From NCBI RefSeq assembly GCF_019670125.1, contig NZ_AP023033.1:3213001-3277000 (forward strand): a stretch of 64,000 nt of DNA, in the 5' to 3' direction. Source of the DNA: Agarivorans aestuarii (lineage in GTDB: Bacteria > Pseudomonadota > Gammaproteobacteria > Enterobacterales > Celerinatantimonadaceae). A program made the translations under genes and the position numbers. Below, piece by piece: positions 54,834-64,000 of this stretch; the first letter of the stretch is position 1; each line of letters opens with the position of its first letter. The notes beneath the pieces were generated by a model that ran no database searches, had not been told where the DNA came from, and was given only the letters and a program-made list of their open reading frames with translations.

Positions 54834-56702
54834 ATGACACTGAATATTAAAGATTACCCTACACTTGCTCTGGCTGACTTGCCTCCGCAACTTCGCCAGT
54901 TAGAGCAGCAACAGCTACCAGAGCTGTGTGATGAACTTCGCCAATACCTTCTTAACAGTGTCAGCCAATCGAGTGGCCATTTAGCATCAGGTTTGGGTGC
55001 TGTTGAGCTCACCGTAGCCTTGCATTACGTATATAACACCCCATTCGATAAACTGGTTTGGGACGTAGGCCACCAAGCTTATCCGCACAAAATTTTAACT
55101 GGTCGCCGTGAAAAAATGTCGACCATTCGCCAGTTTAAAGGCTTACATCCTTTCCCATGGCGTGGCGAGAGTGAATACGATGTACTCAGCGTAGGCCATT
55201 CAAGCACTTCTATTGGTGCCGCCTTAGGCATGGCAATAGCTGCAGAAAAAGAACAGCAAGGCCGTAAAGTAGTGGCAATTATCGGTGATGGCGCAATGAC
55301 CGCAGGCATGGCCTTTGAAGCGCTAAACCATGCAGGTGCGATTCACAACGACATGTTAGTGATTCTTAATGACAACGAGATGTCGATTTCTGAGAACGTT
55401 GGCGCACTGAACAACTCTTTAGCCAATATTCTTTCTGGCTCTTTGTACTCGTCGCTACGTGAAGGTGGTAAAAAAGTACTGAGCGGTATGCCCCCCATTA
55501 AGGAATTAGCGCGTCGCGCCGAAGAACACCTTAAAGGCATGGTAGTACCAGGCACCTTATTTGAAGAGTTTGGTTTTAATTATATTGGCCCAATTGATGG
55601 TCATGATGTAAAAGGCTTAGTGCGCACGCTAAGCAATATGCGCGACCTAAAAGGTCCGCAAATTTTGCATGTGATGACTAAAAAAGGCAAAGGCTACCTG
55701 CCTGCTGAGCAAGATCCCATTGGCTATCACGGAGTGCCTAAATTTGACCCGAGCCAAGACAACTTGCCTAAAAGCAAAGGCGCCGCCCCTACCTTCTCTA
55801 AAGTTTTTGGTGACTGGCTATGCGATATGGCAGCCAAAGACAAAAAGCTGATGGGCATTACTCCAGCCATGCGTGAAGGCTCAGGCATGGTGCGCTTTTC
55901 TAAAGAGTTTCCAGAGCAATACTTCGATGTGGCTATTGCCGAACAGCACGCGGTAACCTTTGCAGTAGGCTTAGCCATTGCAGGCTACCAGCCAGTAGTT
56001 GCCATTTACAGTACCTTTTTGCAGCGTGCCTACGATCAATTAATTCACGATGTGGCGATTCAAAACCTGCCGGTTTTATTTGCCATTGACCGCGCTGGTA
56101 TTGTGGGTGCCGATGGCCCTACTCACCAAGGTGCCTTTGACTTAAGTTACTTACGTACCGTGCCAAACTTAGTGATTATGGCACCAGCCAATGAAGATGA
56201 ATGCCGTCAAATGCTATACACCGGCCACCTTCATCAAGGCCCGGCAGCGGTTCGCTACCCGCGTGGTGGTGCCGACAATACTCCAGTAAATAGCGAAATG
56301 ACCGCTATGGAAATTGGTAAAGCTAGAGTCATTCGAGAAGGGAAGAAAGTCGCCATTCTTAACTTTGGTAGTTTACTGTGTAAAGCTGCACCAGTAGCTG
56401 AGCAACTAGATGCAACCTTGGTTGACATGCGCTTTGTTAAGCCTCTAGATGAAGCTTGTATCAAAGCCTTAGCAGCTGAGCACGATGTGCTAGTGACCCT
56501 AGAAGAAAATGCCATACAAGGCGGTGCTGGCTCTGCTGTAAACGAGTTTTTGTTTGCTCAGCAGCTTAACCAAGTAAAAGTTTTGAACATTGGCCTACCC
56601 GACAACTTTGTGGAGCAAGGTAGCCAAGAGCAAATCTATGACTTACTGGGTTTAGATAGCAAAGGTATTCAGCATAAAATCGAAAACTTCTGCCAAGCTT
56701 AA
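54834..56702 (+). CDS. dxs: 1-deoxy-D-xylulose-5-phosphate synthase
   Basis: The first enzyme of the MEP isoprenoid pathway; it joins pyruvate and glyceraldehyde 3-phosphate using thiamine diphosphate. The 622-residue protein shows [20 protein letters not shown], the ThDP motif [14 protein letters not shown] with [12 protein letters not shown], then [20 protein letters not shown] and [15 protein letters not shown]. Length equals that of the E. coli enzyme (620). It supplies IPP for ispA, 34 bases upstream. Confidence 0.96.
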   Translation: MTLNIKDYPTLALADLPPQLRQLEQQQLPELCDELRQYLLNSVSQSSGHLASGLGAVELTVALHYVYNTPFDKLVWDVGHQAYPHKILTGRREKMSTIRQFKGLHPFPWRGESEYDVLSVGHSSTSIGAALGMAIAAEKEQQGRKVVAIIGDGAMTAGMAFEALNHAGAIHNDMLVILNDNEMSISENVGALNNSLANILSGSLYSSLREGGKKVLSGMPPIKELARRAEEHLKGMVVPGTLFEEFGFNYIGPIDGHDVKGLVRTLSNMRDLKGPQILHVMTKKGKGYLPAEQDPIGYHGVPKFDPSQDNLPKSKGAAPTFSKVFGDWLCDMAAKDKKLMGITPAMREGSGMVRFSKEFPEQYFDVAIAEQHAVTFAVGLAIAGYQPVVAIYSTFLQRAYDQLIHDVAIQNLPVLFAIDRAGIVGADGPTHQGAFDLSYLRTVPNLVIMAPANEDECRQMLYTGHLHQGPAAVRYPRGGADNTPVNSEMTAMEIGKARVIREGKKVAILNFGSLLCKAAPVAEQLDATLVDMRFVKPLDEACIKALAAEHDVLVTLEENAIQGGAGSAVNEFLFAQQLNQVKVLNIGLPDNFVEQGSQEQIYDLLGLDSKGIQHKIENFCQA

Positions 56703-56706
56703 GCGG

Positions 56707-58236
56707 CTATTCGAGTACCTGTAGCTGCTCAAACAATGGGAATGGACTAGCCCGATTCATATTCTTAATATCAATCCGCTGGTTCAATGCCCAAACTTTT
56801 CGCTGCCAGTATAAAGGCACAAATACCGCTTCTTGATAGATTTGCTGCTCTAGATACTGAATAATCTTAATCCGTTTTTCCTCATCTAACTCTTGCTCAC
56901 CGGCCAGAATAAGTTGGCTAATTTTGTCATTTTGATAGGCCTTACACGGCCCACCCTCATCGGTAATTGGCTCACCTTCACTGAGAAACATTGCCCGCGC
57001 AATCGACAATACATTGCCCGCATCACCTTGCCTGCGTGTTAACACTAAGTCACTTGAACAGCTATCCAGCGCTAACTGGTAGTCTTGCTCGTTTAACCAT
57101 TGCGGCTGCAAGGAAATATTCACTCGGTCCAGCATAGACACCAGTTGAGAAACCACTTTAGATTGGTCACCAAATAATGACTCTGGCACCGCCATGGTAA
57201 GTTTAAAGCCTTTTTCATATCCAGCTTGCTGCAATAGTTGGTGAGCCAACAGCAAATTATAACGCGGCAATAGATCAGCATTGTAACTGGCTTGCCCGGG
57301 AATACTTAGCTGGGTAGACGCTAAGGCGTAAGGCCCTAAGACTTCGGCCAAACGAATATTGTCTATGGCGAGATTTAAAGCTTGGCGAACCCGCCGATTA
57401 TCTAAGGCAGGGTTGCGCTGATTCAATTCAATAGCTAACCACTTTAGCCCTTCAGTTTGAATGACCGACAATTGCTTATCTTTGTTGAGCAGCTCTACGT
57501 AGTTCTCTGGCACGTGATCAACGATATCTACATCGCGAGAAAACAAGCTAGCCATGCGCATCTCAGCTTGTTTAATCGGCACCACTTTAATCAAACTTAC
57601 GTTACTGCGATTGGTGCGCCAATAGGGTTCATGAATCTCAAACTCGGTAACTATACCCGGCACATAACGGCTCACTTTAAAAGGCCCTGTTCCCGATACT
57701 GCAGTTGGTGAGTTTAAGTTTTCTTCAGCGGTGTAAAACTGCTTATCCGCTGGGAAAATAAAACTTAAGCGTTGAATCAACTCTGAAAAAGGCCGATAAG
57801 TGCGAACTTCAAACTGCAGGGTATTGAGCGCCTTGAGACTTTTAATAGGCGCAAACAAAGCATGTAAATGCGCTTGCTGAGAAACTTGTTGGAAGGTCCA
57901 CTCTACATCTTCCGCAGTAAGTGGATTACCAGAGTGAAACACTACGTCACTACGTAATTCAAATTGGATTTGAGTTGGTGAGATAATTTTCCACTTGGTA
58001 ACTAAGCGCGGCGCAATACGCCCTTGTTGATCCAAAAGAAACAAGGGGTCAAACAACAAGTGATTAATAAAGTTACTATTTGCATCCAGTTCATCAACAA
58101 GTTGCTGCGGCTCGGCGTGAAAAGCGGTTCCCCAAACCAAAGTATTCGCCTTAGCTGATTGCCAAGCGCCAAGGCTTATAAGCAACAACAAAGTAAAAGG
58201 CAGGGATTTAATTTTCAACTTTCCTAACAACGCCAA
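56707..58236 (-). CDS. Peptide ABC transporter substrate-binding protein (SBP_bac_5)
   Basis: A solute-binding protein of the DppA/OppA/SapA family. After a signal sequence (IKSLPFTLLLLISLGAWQSA) it has FINHLLFDPLFLLDQQGRIA, TAEDVEWTFQQVS, GTGPFKVSRYVPGIVTEF, and RRVRQALNLAIDNI. I place the start at the TTG at 58236, 9 bases after AAGG. The frame goes back to 58368 but through the dppF terminator and dppF itself, so that part is not coding. TTG at 58218 is another option. It lies just after the dpp operon terminator, in the same direction, and could be read through weakly. Substrate unknown. Confidence 0.82.
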   Translation of the reverse strand: MALLGKLKIKSLPFTLLLLISLGAWQSAKANTLVWGTAFHAEPQQLVDELDANSNFINHLLFDPLFLLDQQGRIAPRLVTKWKIISPTQIQFELRSDVVFHSGNPLTAEDVEWTFQQVSQQAHLHALFAPIKSLKALNTLQFEVRTYRPFSELIQRLSFIFPADKQFYTAEENLNSPTAVSGTGPFKVSRYVPGIVTEFEIHEPYWRTNRSNVSLIKVVPIKQAEMRMASLFSRDVDIVDHVPENYVELLNKDKQLSVIQTEGLKWLAIELNQRNPALDNRRVRQALNLAIDNIRLAEVLGPYALASTQLSIPGQASYNADLLPRYNLLLAHQLLQQAGYEKGFKLTMAVPESLFGDQSKVVSQLVSMLDRVNISLQPQWLNEQDYQLALDSCSSDLVLTRRQGDAGNVLSIARAMFLSEGEPITDEGGPCKAYQNDKISQLILAGEQELDEEKRIKIIQYLEQQIYQEAVFVPLYWQRKVWALNQRIDIKNMNRASPFPLFEQLQVLE

Positions 58237-58291
58237 CGTCTTGAACCTTAAAACGATTAATGCTGCTAACTTACACGTGATGGCGCAATAA

Positions 58292-58316
58292 AAAAAGCGG
58301 GACAAGCCCGCTTTTT
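58292..58316 (-). terminator. Terminator of the dpp operon
   Basis: AAAAAGCGGG and CCCGCTTTTT form a 10-bp stem with a 5-base loop and T tracts on both strands, 18 bases after the dppF stop. Confidence 0.9.
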
Positions 58317-58334
58317 GATTGGATAGCATGCTAG

Positions 58335-59369
58335 TTAAGCGATTCGCCCTTCTTCTCGAGCAAAACATGCAACTTGCGCATTAGCTTCACTAACTAAAAC
58401 GGGTTGCTCTTTATCGCATCGCTCATTGGCATAACGACAACGCGCATGGAAAGCACAACCTTTTGGAGGATTAAGCGGGGAAGGCAGTTCACCTTCTAGC
58501 TTAATTTTCTCACGACGATGGCTAGGATCTAAGCGAGGAGTGCTCGATAAAAGCGCTTGGGTATAAGGATGTTTAGGGTTAGCAAACAGCTCCTCACAAG
58601 ACGCGTATTCAACCGCCTTACCTAAATACATCACCATCACTTCATCGGCAATATGCTCTACTACTGATAAATCGTGCGAAATGAAAATGTAGCTTAAGCC
58701 CATTTCATCTTGCAGGTCCATCATCAGGTTTAGTACCTGAGCTTGCACAGACACGTCTAGCGCCGATACTGGCTCATCGGCTACCACAACCTTAGGGTCG
58801 AGCATTAAACCGCGTGCAATAGCGATACGTTGACGCTGACCACCGGAGAACATGTGTGGGTAGCGATCGTAATGCTCGGGGCGCAAACCCACTTTGGCTA
58901 ACATGGCTAAGGCTTTTTGCTTTCGCTCGGCCTTGCTCATATCGCTGTTAATCACCAAAGGCTCTTCGAGAATTGAGCCTACTTTTTTACGCGGATTTAA
59001 CGAACCGTATGGGTTTTGGAAGATGATTTGGATTTTTTGACGCAGCGCCTTAGCCGCATCTTTACCCAAGCTCAGAATGTCTTCGCCATCAAAACACAAC
59101 TCACCTGCGGTGGGCGTTTCGATCATAGTTAATACCCGAGCTAGGGTCGATTTACCACAACCGGACTCCCCTACTACCGCCAGAGTCTTACCCTTCTCTA
59201 ACTTAAAGCTCACACCATCTAAGGCTTTAACCGTAGCGTCTGGTTTAAACATACCGGCTTTTACGTGGTAGTGTTTTTTAACACCATTCACTGCCAATAC
59301 CGATTCTTGGGTAGTTTCTTCTACTGGAGCAGCATCTAAAGCCGCTGCTTTCATAATGCTATCACTCAT
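58335..59369 (-). CDS. dppF: Dipeptide ABC transporter ATP-binding protein DppF
   Basis: The 344-residue ATPase has Walker A in [14 protein letters not shown], the signature [20 protein letters not shown], Walker B in [12 protein letters not shown], and the H-loop SHDLSVV. The oligopeptide-transporter C-terminal region follows with Cys residues in [15 protein letters not shown], as in DppF/OppF. It overlaps dppD by ATGA and is the last gene of the dpp operon. Confidence 0.92.
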   Translation of the reverse strand: MSDSIMKAAALDAAPVEETTQESVLAVNGVKKHYHVKAGMFKPDATVKALDGVSFKLEKGKTLAVVGESGCGKSTLARVLTMIETPTAGELCFDGEDILSLGKDAAKALRQKIQIIFQNPYGSLNPRKKVGSILEEPLVINSDMSKAERKQKALAMLAKVGLRPEHYDRYPHMFSGGQRQRIAIARGLMLDPKVVVADEPVSALDVSVQAQVLNLMMDLQDEMGLSYIFISHDLSVVEHIADEVMVMYLGKAVEYASCEELFANPKHPYTQALLSSTPRLDPSHRREKIKLEGELPSPLNPPKGCAFHARCRYANERCDKEQPVLVSEANAQVACFAREEGRIA

Positions 59370-60346
59370 GCGCTTGGTCTCCCGCTTTCATCCAGTGGTG
59401 TAAAGCATCGCACTTGACGCATTCCTTCTCCCTGCATTGCAGGCTGTTCGTTTTGACAACGCTCAGTCGCATAAGGGCAACGCGGGTTTAGCAAACAACC
59501 AATCGGTCGGTCAAACGCTCCTGGTACCACTCCTGGTAAGGCGTCTAAACGCTCTTTGCCTGCAGACGACTCCGGTAATGAGCGCAACAAGGCTTGGGTA
59601 TAAGGATGTTTCGGCGTTGAGAAAATCTCTTCGGCTGGACCCGTTTCTACCACTTGTCCTGCGTACATCACAATCACTCGGTGAGCCGACTCAGCCACTA
59701 GTGCTAAATCGTGAGTAATCAACACCAAGCCCATGTTTTTCTGCTTTTGAAGATCCAATAACAAATCGACGATTTGTGCTTGAATGGTTACATCCAAAGC
59801 GGTGGTTGGTTCATCGGCAATCAATAGTTTTGGATCACAGGCAATCGCCATGGCAATCATCACCCGCTGACTCATACCACCGGATAACTGATGCGGATAC
59901 GTTTTTAAGCGCGATTCAGGGTCAGGAATACCCACTTGTTCAAGTAATTCAATTACCCGCTTACGACGCCACTTTTTATCACCGCTTTGGTGAATTTTAA
60001 GCGCTTCGCTAATTTGGTATTCAACGGTATAACACGGATTTAAGCTCGACATTGGCTCTTGGAAAATCATCGCGATTTCAGCACCAGTAATCGCGCGACG
60101 TTTATCCTCTGGCATGGCCAATAGATCTTGCCCTTCAAAATTAAGGGTGTCGGCACTCACTTTTCCCGGGTAGTCAATCAACCCCATAATGGACAAAGAG
60201 CTAACACTTTTACCTGAGCCTGACTCGCCTACAATACCTACAATCTCGCCCTTTTCTACGCTGTAACCTACTTGGTCCACCGCACGAAATGGATTATCTC
60301 CATCACCAAACTCAACAGTAAGGTTTTTCACTTCTAATAAAGACAC
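59366..60346 (-). CDS. dppD: Dipeptide ABC transporter ATP-binding protein DppD
   Basis: A 326-residue ATPase with Walker [19 protein letters not shown]-loop [12 protein letters not shown], signature [20 protein letters not shown], Walker [13 protein letters not shown], and the Cys-containing C-terminus [15 protein letters not shown] that binds an Fe-S cluster in DppD-type proteins. It pairs with DppF to power the DppBC channel. 10 bases separate it from dppC. Confidence 0.92.
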   Translation of the reverse strand: MSLLEVKNLTVEFGDGDNPFRAVDQVGYSVEKGEIVGIVGESGSGKSVSSLSIMGLIDYPGKVSADTLNFEGQDLLAMPEDKRRAITGAEIAMIFQEPMSSLNPCYTVEYQISEALKIHQSGDKKWRRKRVIELLEQVGIPDPESRLKTYPHQLSGGMSQRVMIAMAIACDPKLLIADEPTTALDVTIQAQIVDLLLDLQKQKNMGLVLITHDLALVAESAHRVIVMYAGQVVETGPAEEIFSTPKHPYTQALLRSLPESSAGKERLDALPGVVPGAFDRPIGCLLNPRCPYATERCQNEQPAMQGEGMRQVRCFTPLDESGRPSA

Positions 60347-60356
60347 AAGGCTTCTC

Positions 60357-61259
60357 CTACTGCTTCAACTTGGGATCAAGGGCATCACGTAAACCATCGC
60401 CCATTAAGTTAAAGGCTAATACCGTTAACAGAATCACTAAGCCTGGGAAGGTAACTACCCACCAAGCACGTTGCACAAACTGCAAGGCATCGGCCAGCAT
60501 GCTTCCCCATTCTGGCGTTGGAGGCTGAGCACCTAAACCAAGGAAGCCCAGTGCGGCCATATCCAAAATAGCGTTAGAGAAGCCCAAGGTAGCCTGCACG
60601 ATAAGCGGTGCAGTACAGTTAGGTAGAATTGTAATAAACATTAAACGCAGTGAACCAGCACCGGCCACCCGCGAAGAGATCACGTAGTCTTTGTTCAACT
60701 CGGCGATGGTTGATGCGCGGGTTAAACGCACATAGTGCGGCATAGATACAATGGCAATTGCCATGGCTGCGTTAAAAATGCTTGGACCTAAAATAGCCAC
60801 AATCGCGATTGCGAGTAGTAGGCTTGGCATGGCCAACATAATGTCTACCGCGCGCATGATGATGGTTTCAACATAGCCGCGGAAGAAGCCAGCGACTAGG
60901 CCTAAAATCACACCAATGCCCAAAGATAGGGTTACGACCAAGCAACCAATAAATAGTGATAGCTGCGCACCATGAATTAAGCGCGATAAGATATCACGGC
61001 CAACATCGTCAGTTCCCAATAAGTGAGCGGTAGTGCCACCTTCTACCCAAAATGGCGGTAGCAGTAAGGCATCACGATATTGTTCAATAGGAGAATGCGG
61101 CGCAATCACACTGGCTAATAAAGCCACCACAATCATTGTTGCGATAAATACCAAGCCAATCACAGCTCCGGTATTTTGACTAAAGTAGCCCCAAAATTCT
61201 TGTAACGGCGTTTGTACTTGTGGTCCAGTGGTGGCTGGAGTCGTTGTTTGTTCAGTCAT
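60357..61259 (-). CDS. dppC: Dipeptide ABC transporter permease DppC
   Basis: 300 residues with a cytoplasmic N-terminus and six membrane helices. It has the N-terminal [20 protein letters not shown] and [20 protein letters not shown], and the EAA-type loop [21 protein letters not shown], as in DppC/OppC. It forms the membrane channel with DppB, 13 bases upstream. Confidence 0.92.
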   Translation of the reverse strand: MTEQTTTPATTGPQVQTPLQEFWGYFSQNTGAVIGLVFIATMIVVALLASVIAPHSPIEQYRDALLLPPFWVEGGTTAHLLGTDDVGRDILSRLIHGAQLSLFIGCLVVTLSLGIGVILGLVAGFFRGYVETIIMRAVDIMLAMPSLLLAIAIVAILGPSIFNAAMAIAIVSMPHYVRLTRASTIAELNKDYVISSRVAGAGSLRLMFITILPNCTAPLIVQATLGFSNAILDMAALGFLGLGAQPPTPEWGSMLADALQFVQRAWWVVTFPGLVILLTVLAFNLMGDGLRDALDPKLKQ

Positions 61260-61272
61260 TATACACTCCTCC

Positions 61273-62283
61273 TTATTTGCCGTGACGGATCCGTGGGTTT
61301 ACCACGCCGTAAAGAATATCGACAATCAAATTCACCACAATAATAATGGTAGCCACGATCAGAATGCCCCCTTGTACCACTGGGTAGTCGCGTCGGCCAA
61401 TAGATTCAATCAACCATTTACCAATGCCCGGCCAAGCAAAAATTGTCTCGGTAAGAATGGCACCCGATAACAAAATGCCCACCTGCAAACCAATAACGGT
61501 AATCACCGGAATAAGCGCGTTACGCAAAGCGTGCACTACAATTACTCGCATTGGCGCCATGCCTTTTGAGCGAGCGGTACGAATGTAGTCTTCGCCCAGT
61601 ACTTCTAGCATTGAAGAACGGGTCATTCGAGCGATCACCGCCATCGGGATGGTTCCCAACACAATACTTGGCAAAACTAAGTGATGTAGTGCAGATAGAA
61701 ATGCGCCGTCTTCGTCGGAGAGCAGCGTATCAATCAACATAAAACCGGTGACCTCATCTATCCAGAAGGTCACATCGAGCCGCCCGGAAACGGGGGTTAC
61801 CCCCAAGTTTACCGAGAACACCAGCATTAACAGCAAGGCCCACCAGAATATGGGCATGGAATAGCCGGTGAGAGAAAAAGTCATGACCGAGTGGTCAAAT
61901 AAGGAACCCCGTTTCACAGCAGCAATAATCCCGCAGGGCAAGCCTACTAATATCGCAAAGATTGCTGCGCAGGTAGCCAACTCTACAGTGGCAGGAAACA
62001 AGGTCATAAATTCTTCGGTTACAGGCGTCTTGGTGATTAATGAACGTCCAAGATCGCCACTCGCAATATTCTTCACATAATCAAAGTATTGGACCAACAA
62101 CGGTTGGTCTAAGCCCAACTCGGCACGCAAGGCTGCGTGACGTTCAGGAGACACGCCCCTTTCACCTGCCATTACTTCTATTGGGTCGCCAGGAATCAAG
62201 CGAATCAAAGTAAAGGTTAAAAGAGTAATGCCGATGAAGGTGGGTATCACCAACATCAATTTTTTTATAATAAACTGGAACAT
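61273..62283 (-). CDS. dppB: Dipeptide ABC transporter permease DppB
   Basis: 336 residues: IKKLMLVIPTFIGITLLTFT, RLIPGDPIEVMAGERGVSPE, LVQYFDYVKNIASGDLGRSL, and the EAA loop TRSSMLEVLGEDYIRTARSK, all typical of DppB/OppB permeases. It carries six membrane helices. A 58-base gap with a hairpin separates it from dppA. Confidence 0.93.
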   Translation of the reverse strand: MFQFIIKKLMLVIPTFIGITLLTFTLIRLIPGDPIEVMAGERGVSPERHAALRAELGLDQPLLVQYFDYVKNIASGDLGRSLITKTPVTEEFMTLFPATVELATCAAIFAILVGLPCGIIAAVKRGSLFDHSVMTFSLTGYSMPIFWWALLLMLVFSVNLGVTPVSGRLDVTFWIDEVTGFMLIDTLLSDEDGAFLSALHHLVLPSIVLGTIPMAVIARMTRSSMLEVLGEDYIRTARSKGMAPMRVIVVHALRNALIPVITVIGLQVGILLSGAILTETIFAWPGIGKWLIESIGRRDYPVVQGGILIVATIIIVVNLIVDILYGVVNPRIRHGK

Positions 62284-62311
62284 AACTACAGCTCTGTGTC
62301 TGAAGGAAGGA

Positions 62312-62333
62312 AAGGGGCTGTTGCCAGCCCCTT
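62312..62333 (-). promoter_or_regulatory. Hairpin between dppA and dppB
   Basis: AAGGGGCTG and CAGCCCCTT form a 9-bp GC-rich stem with a TTGC loop, 8 bases after the dppA stop. Such hairpins stabilise the mRNA of the abundant binding protein or partly stop transcription before the permease genes. Confidence 0.7.
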
Positions 62334-62341
62334 AAGTATAT

Positions 62342-63931
62342 TTATTTTAGCGACACGCCATAGAAGTGGTGACCACCTAATGGATCAATCTTAAAGCCTT
62401 GAACTTCTTTACGAACTGGCTTGTAAGCCACTGAGTGAGCAATTGTTACCCACGGAGCTTGTTCTTTAAAGATTAACTGTGCTTCTTCGTACAGTGGTGC
62501 ACGTTCAGCTTGAACAGAAATCTGTTTAGCTTTAGTGATTACGTCGTTAAATGGCTTATGACACCACATAGCACGGTTACCACCACCAACAGCATCACAG
62601 CCTAGCAATACGCTTAGGAAGTTATCTGGGTCACCATTATCACCGGTCCAACCAAGTAACACGGTATCGTGCTCACCTTGCTTAGAACGCTTAAGGTACT
62701 CACCCCATTCGTAGCTAACGATTTCAGCTTGTACACCTACTTTTGCCCAATCAGCTTGAATCACTTCCGCCATACGACGTGCATTAGGGTTGTAAGGACG
62801 CTGTACTGGCATTGCCCAAATGTTGGTCTTAAGATCAGTTACACCTGCTTCAGCCAGTAAAGCTTTTGCTTTAACCGGATCGTAAGGGTAATCAACGGTA
62901 TCTTCGTTGTAAGACCACATTGTTGGTGGAATTGGGTTTTTAGCAATTTTACCGCTGCCTTGGAATACCGCGTCAATAATCGCTTGCTTGTTAACCGCTA
63001 AGCTAAGTGCTTGACGAACTTTAACGTTATCAAATGGCGCTTTTTGGGTATTAAAGGCCAAGTAACCTACGTTTAAGCCCTCTTGACTCATTAGGTTGAT
63101 GTCAGCATCTTTTTGCATTTGCTCAACATCAGCTGGGTTTGGATAAGGCATTACATGACACTCGCCTGCTTTTAGCTTGGCGTAACGTACTGATGCATCA
63201 GGTGTAATTGAGAATACCAAACGGTCAATAGCTGGAGCGCCTTGCCAGTAATCTGCATTACCTACGTAGCGAATAATTGAATCTTTTTGGTATTGTACTT
63301 TTTGGAAAGGACCAGTACCCACTGGGTCTAAGTCTAGTTTCTCAGGCGTACCTGCAGCTAGCATGGCATCGGCTTGCTCAGCAGAGAAGATAGATGCAAA
63401 GTCCATCGCCATGTTTGCAATAAACGGAGCTTCAGGTTTGCTTAGTACAAACTTAACCGTGTAATCGTCAACTTTAACGATTTCTTTTACTAGGTCGTTC
63501 ATACCCATACCACTGTAGTACTCGTAAGAACCACCCGATACTTTGTGGTAAGGATGCTCTGGATCATCTTGGCGTTCAAAAGTGAACACTACGTCAGCAG
63601 CATTAAAGTCGCGAGAAGGTTTAAAACCTTTCTTCTGACTGTGGAATTTTACGCCTTTGCGTAAATGAAAGGTGTACTCTAGGCCATCTTCAGAAACTTC
63701 CCAAGACTCTGCCAAACCTGGAACAACATTGGTTGTGCCTACTTCAAATTCAACCAAACGGTTGAAGATGGTCTTAGAAGACGCATCAAAAGTGGTTCCT
63801 GCTGTATATAAGCTTGGGTTAAAACCTTCTGGACTGCCTTCTGAACAGAAGACAAATGTTTGCGCTTGAACGCCCACAGCTACCGCACTAGCTACAAGTG
63901 CAAGTGACAGCTTCGCCAATCCTTTCTTCAT
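62342..63931 (-). CDS. dppA: Dipeptide ABC transporter periplasmic binding protein DppA
   Basis: The 529-residue protein has a signal peptide (KLSLALVASAVAVGVQAQ|TF), then VFCSEGSPEGFNPSLYTAGT, typical of DppA, ADVVFTFERQDDPEHPYHKV, VGTGPFQKVQYQKDSIIRYV, and WTGDNGDPDNFLSVLLGC. It binds dipeptides in the periplasm and hands them to DppBC. It is the first gene of dppABCDF; GGAG lies 7 bases before the ATG. Confidence 0.95.
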   Translation of the reverse strand: MKKGLAKLSLALVASAVAVGVQAQTFVFCSEGSPEGFNPSLYTAGTTFDASSKTIFNRLVEFEVGTTNVVPGLAESWEVSEDGLEYTFHLRKGVKFHSQKKGFKPSRDFNAADVVFTFERQDDPEHPYHKVSGGSYEYYSGMGMNDLVKEIVKVDDYTVKFVLSKPEAPFIANMAMDFASIFSAEQADAMLAAGTPEKLDLDPVGTGPFQKVQYQKDSIIRYVGNADYWQGAPAIDRLVFSITPDASVRYAKLKAGECHVMPYPNPADVEQMQKDADINLMSQEGLNVGYLAFNTQKAPFDNVKVRQALSLAVNKQAIIDAVFQGSGKIAKNPIPPTMWSYNEDTVDYPYDPVKAKALLAEAGVTDLKTNIWAMPVQRPYNPNARRMAEVIQADWAKVGVQAEIVSYEWGEYLKRSKQGEHDTVLLGWTGDNGDPDNFLSVLLGCDAVGGGNRAMWCHKPFNDVITKAKQISVQAERAPLYEEAQLIFKEQAPWVTIAHSVAYKPVRKEVQGFKIDPLGGHHFYGVSLK

Positions 63932-63945
63932 TATGATTCTCCGTG

Positions 63946-63958
63946 TGACATCTTGTCA
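63946..63958. promoter_or_regulatory. Palindrome upstream of dppA
   Basis: TGACA-TCT-TGTCA is a perfect 5-3-5 inverted repeat 15 bases before the dppA start codon, close to where leader or operator elements lie. The protein that would bind it is unknown. Confidence 0.4.
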
Positions 63959-64000
63959 TGTATGCAACCGTTGTGGCTGCATTTCCGGTGTGTTTGCGAA

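Noticed and set aside
58237-58368. N-terminal extension of the second peptide-binding protein
   Set aside because: It would run through the dpp terminator and the end of dppF and precede a normal signal peptide.

Overview
The window looks like chromosomal DNA of a marine gammaproteobacterium close to Agarivorans, other Alteromonadales, or Vibrionales. This rests on the Na+-type polar-flagellar stator genes pomA/pomB, on the order thiI-pomB-pomA / xseB-ispA-dxs (as in Vibrio), on a SecDF pair lacking yajC, and on LldEFG/Dld-type lactate oxidation genes like those of Shewanella. G+C looks to be in the mid-40s percent by eye (not counted). No rRNA, tRNA or CRISPR array was seen. The genus is an inference from gene content and was not tested by search.

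Layout. 1-5.5 kb: the 3'-truncated secF, secD, a MarC-family membrane protein, a CorA-type transporter, and a MarR regulator divergent from a siderophore-interacting ferric reductase. 5.6-8.8 kb: a three-gene operon of a von Willebrand A lipoprotein, an ECF sigma factor and a membrane protein in the anti-sigma position, ending in a strong terminator. 9.1-12.7 kb: an unusual accessory block with a CI-like HTH regulator, a six-unit glycine-rich repeat protein, a subtilisin-family protease with intact catalytic residues but no Sec signal, and a 57-residue Cys protein. An intercistronic hairpin lies between repeat gene and protease. This is the best candidate for an undescribed system.

12.7-15.8 kb: ilvE, then a decayed integron. 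It has one gene cassette with an attC-like site and a truncated IS110-family transposase gene fused to the C-terminal part of an integron integrase, all in the geometry expected of an integron. 15.8-30.8 kb: small oxidoreductase, GST and regulator modules with palindromic operators, a lone PD-(D/E)XK-like nuclease, a PQQ sugar dehydrogenase, a fucose/arabinose isomerase-like protein, a SCO-type protein translationally coupled to a multi-TM chemoreceptor, and an AraC/SDR divergent pair. 30.9-36.8 kb: a di-haem cytochrome c peroxidase lipoprotein, a small secreted protein, a zinc-ribbon membrane protein, an ABC exporter and an orphan sulfotransferase.

37-45.9 kb: the lactate oxidation operon lldE-lldF-lldG-dld with a divergent LysR regulator, a periplasmic solute-binding-like protein, an AstE/M14-like metalloenzyme and a MITE-like element. 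That element supplies the stop codon of the neighbouring Pat-type acetyltransferase gene. 45.9-56.7 kb: core genes (pat, a CBS protein, a GcvR-like ACT protein, thiI, pomB, pomA, xseB, ispA, dxs). 56.7-64 kb: a dipeptide ABC transporter operon (dppA-B-C-D-F) and a second peptide-binding protein gene after its terminator.
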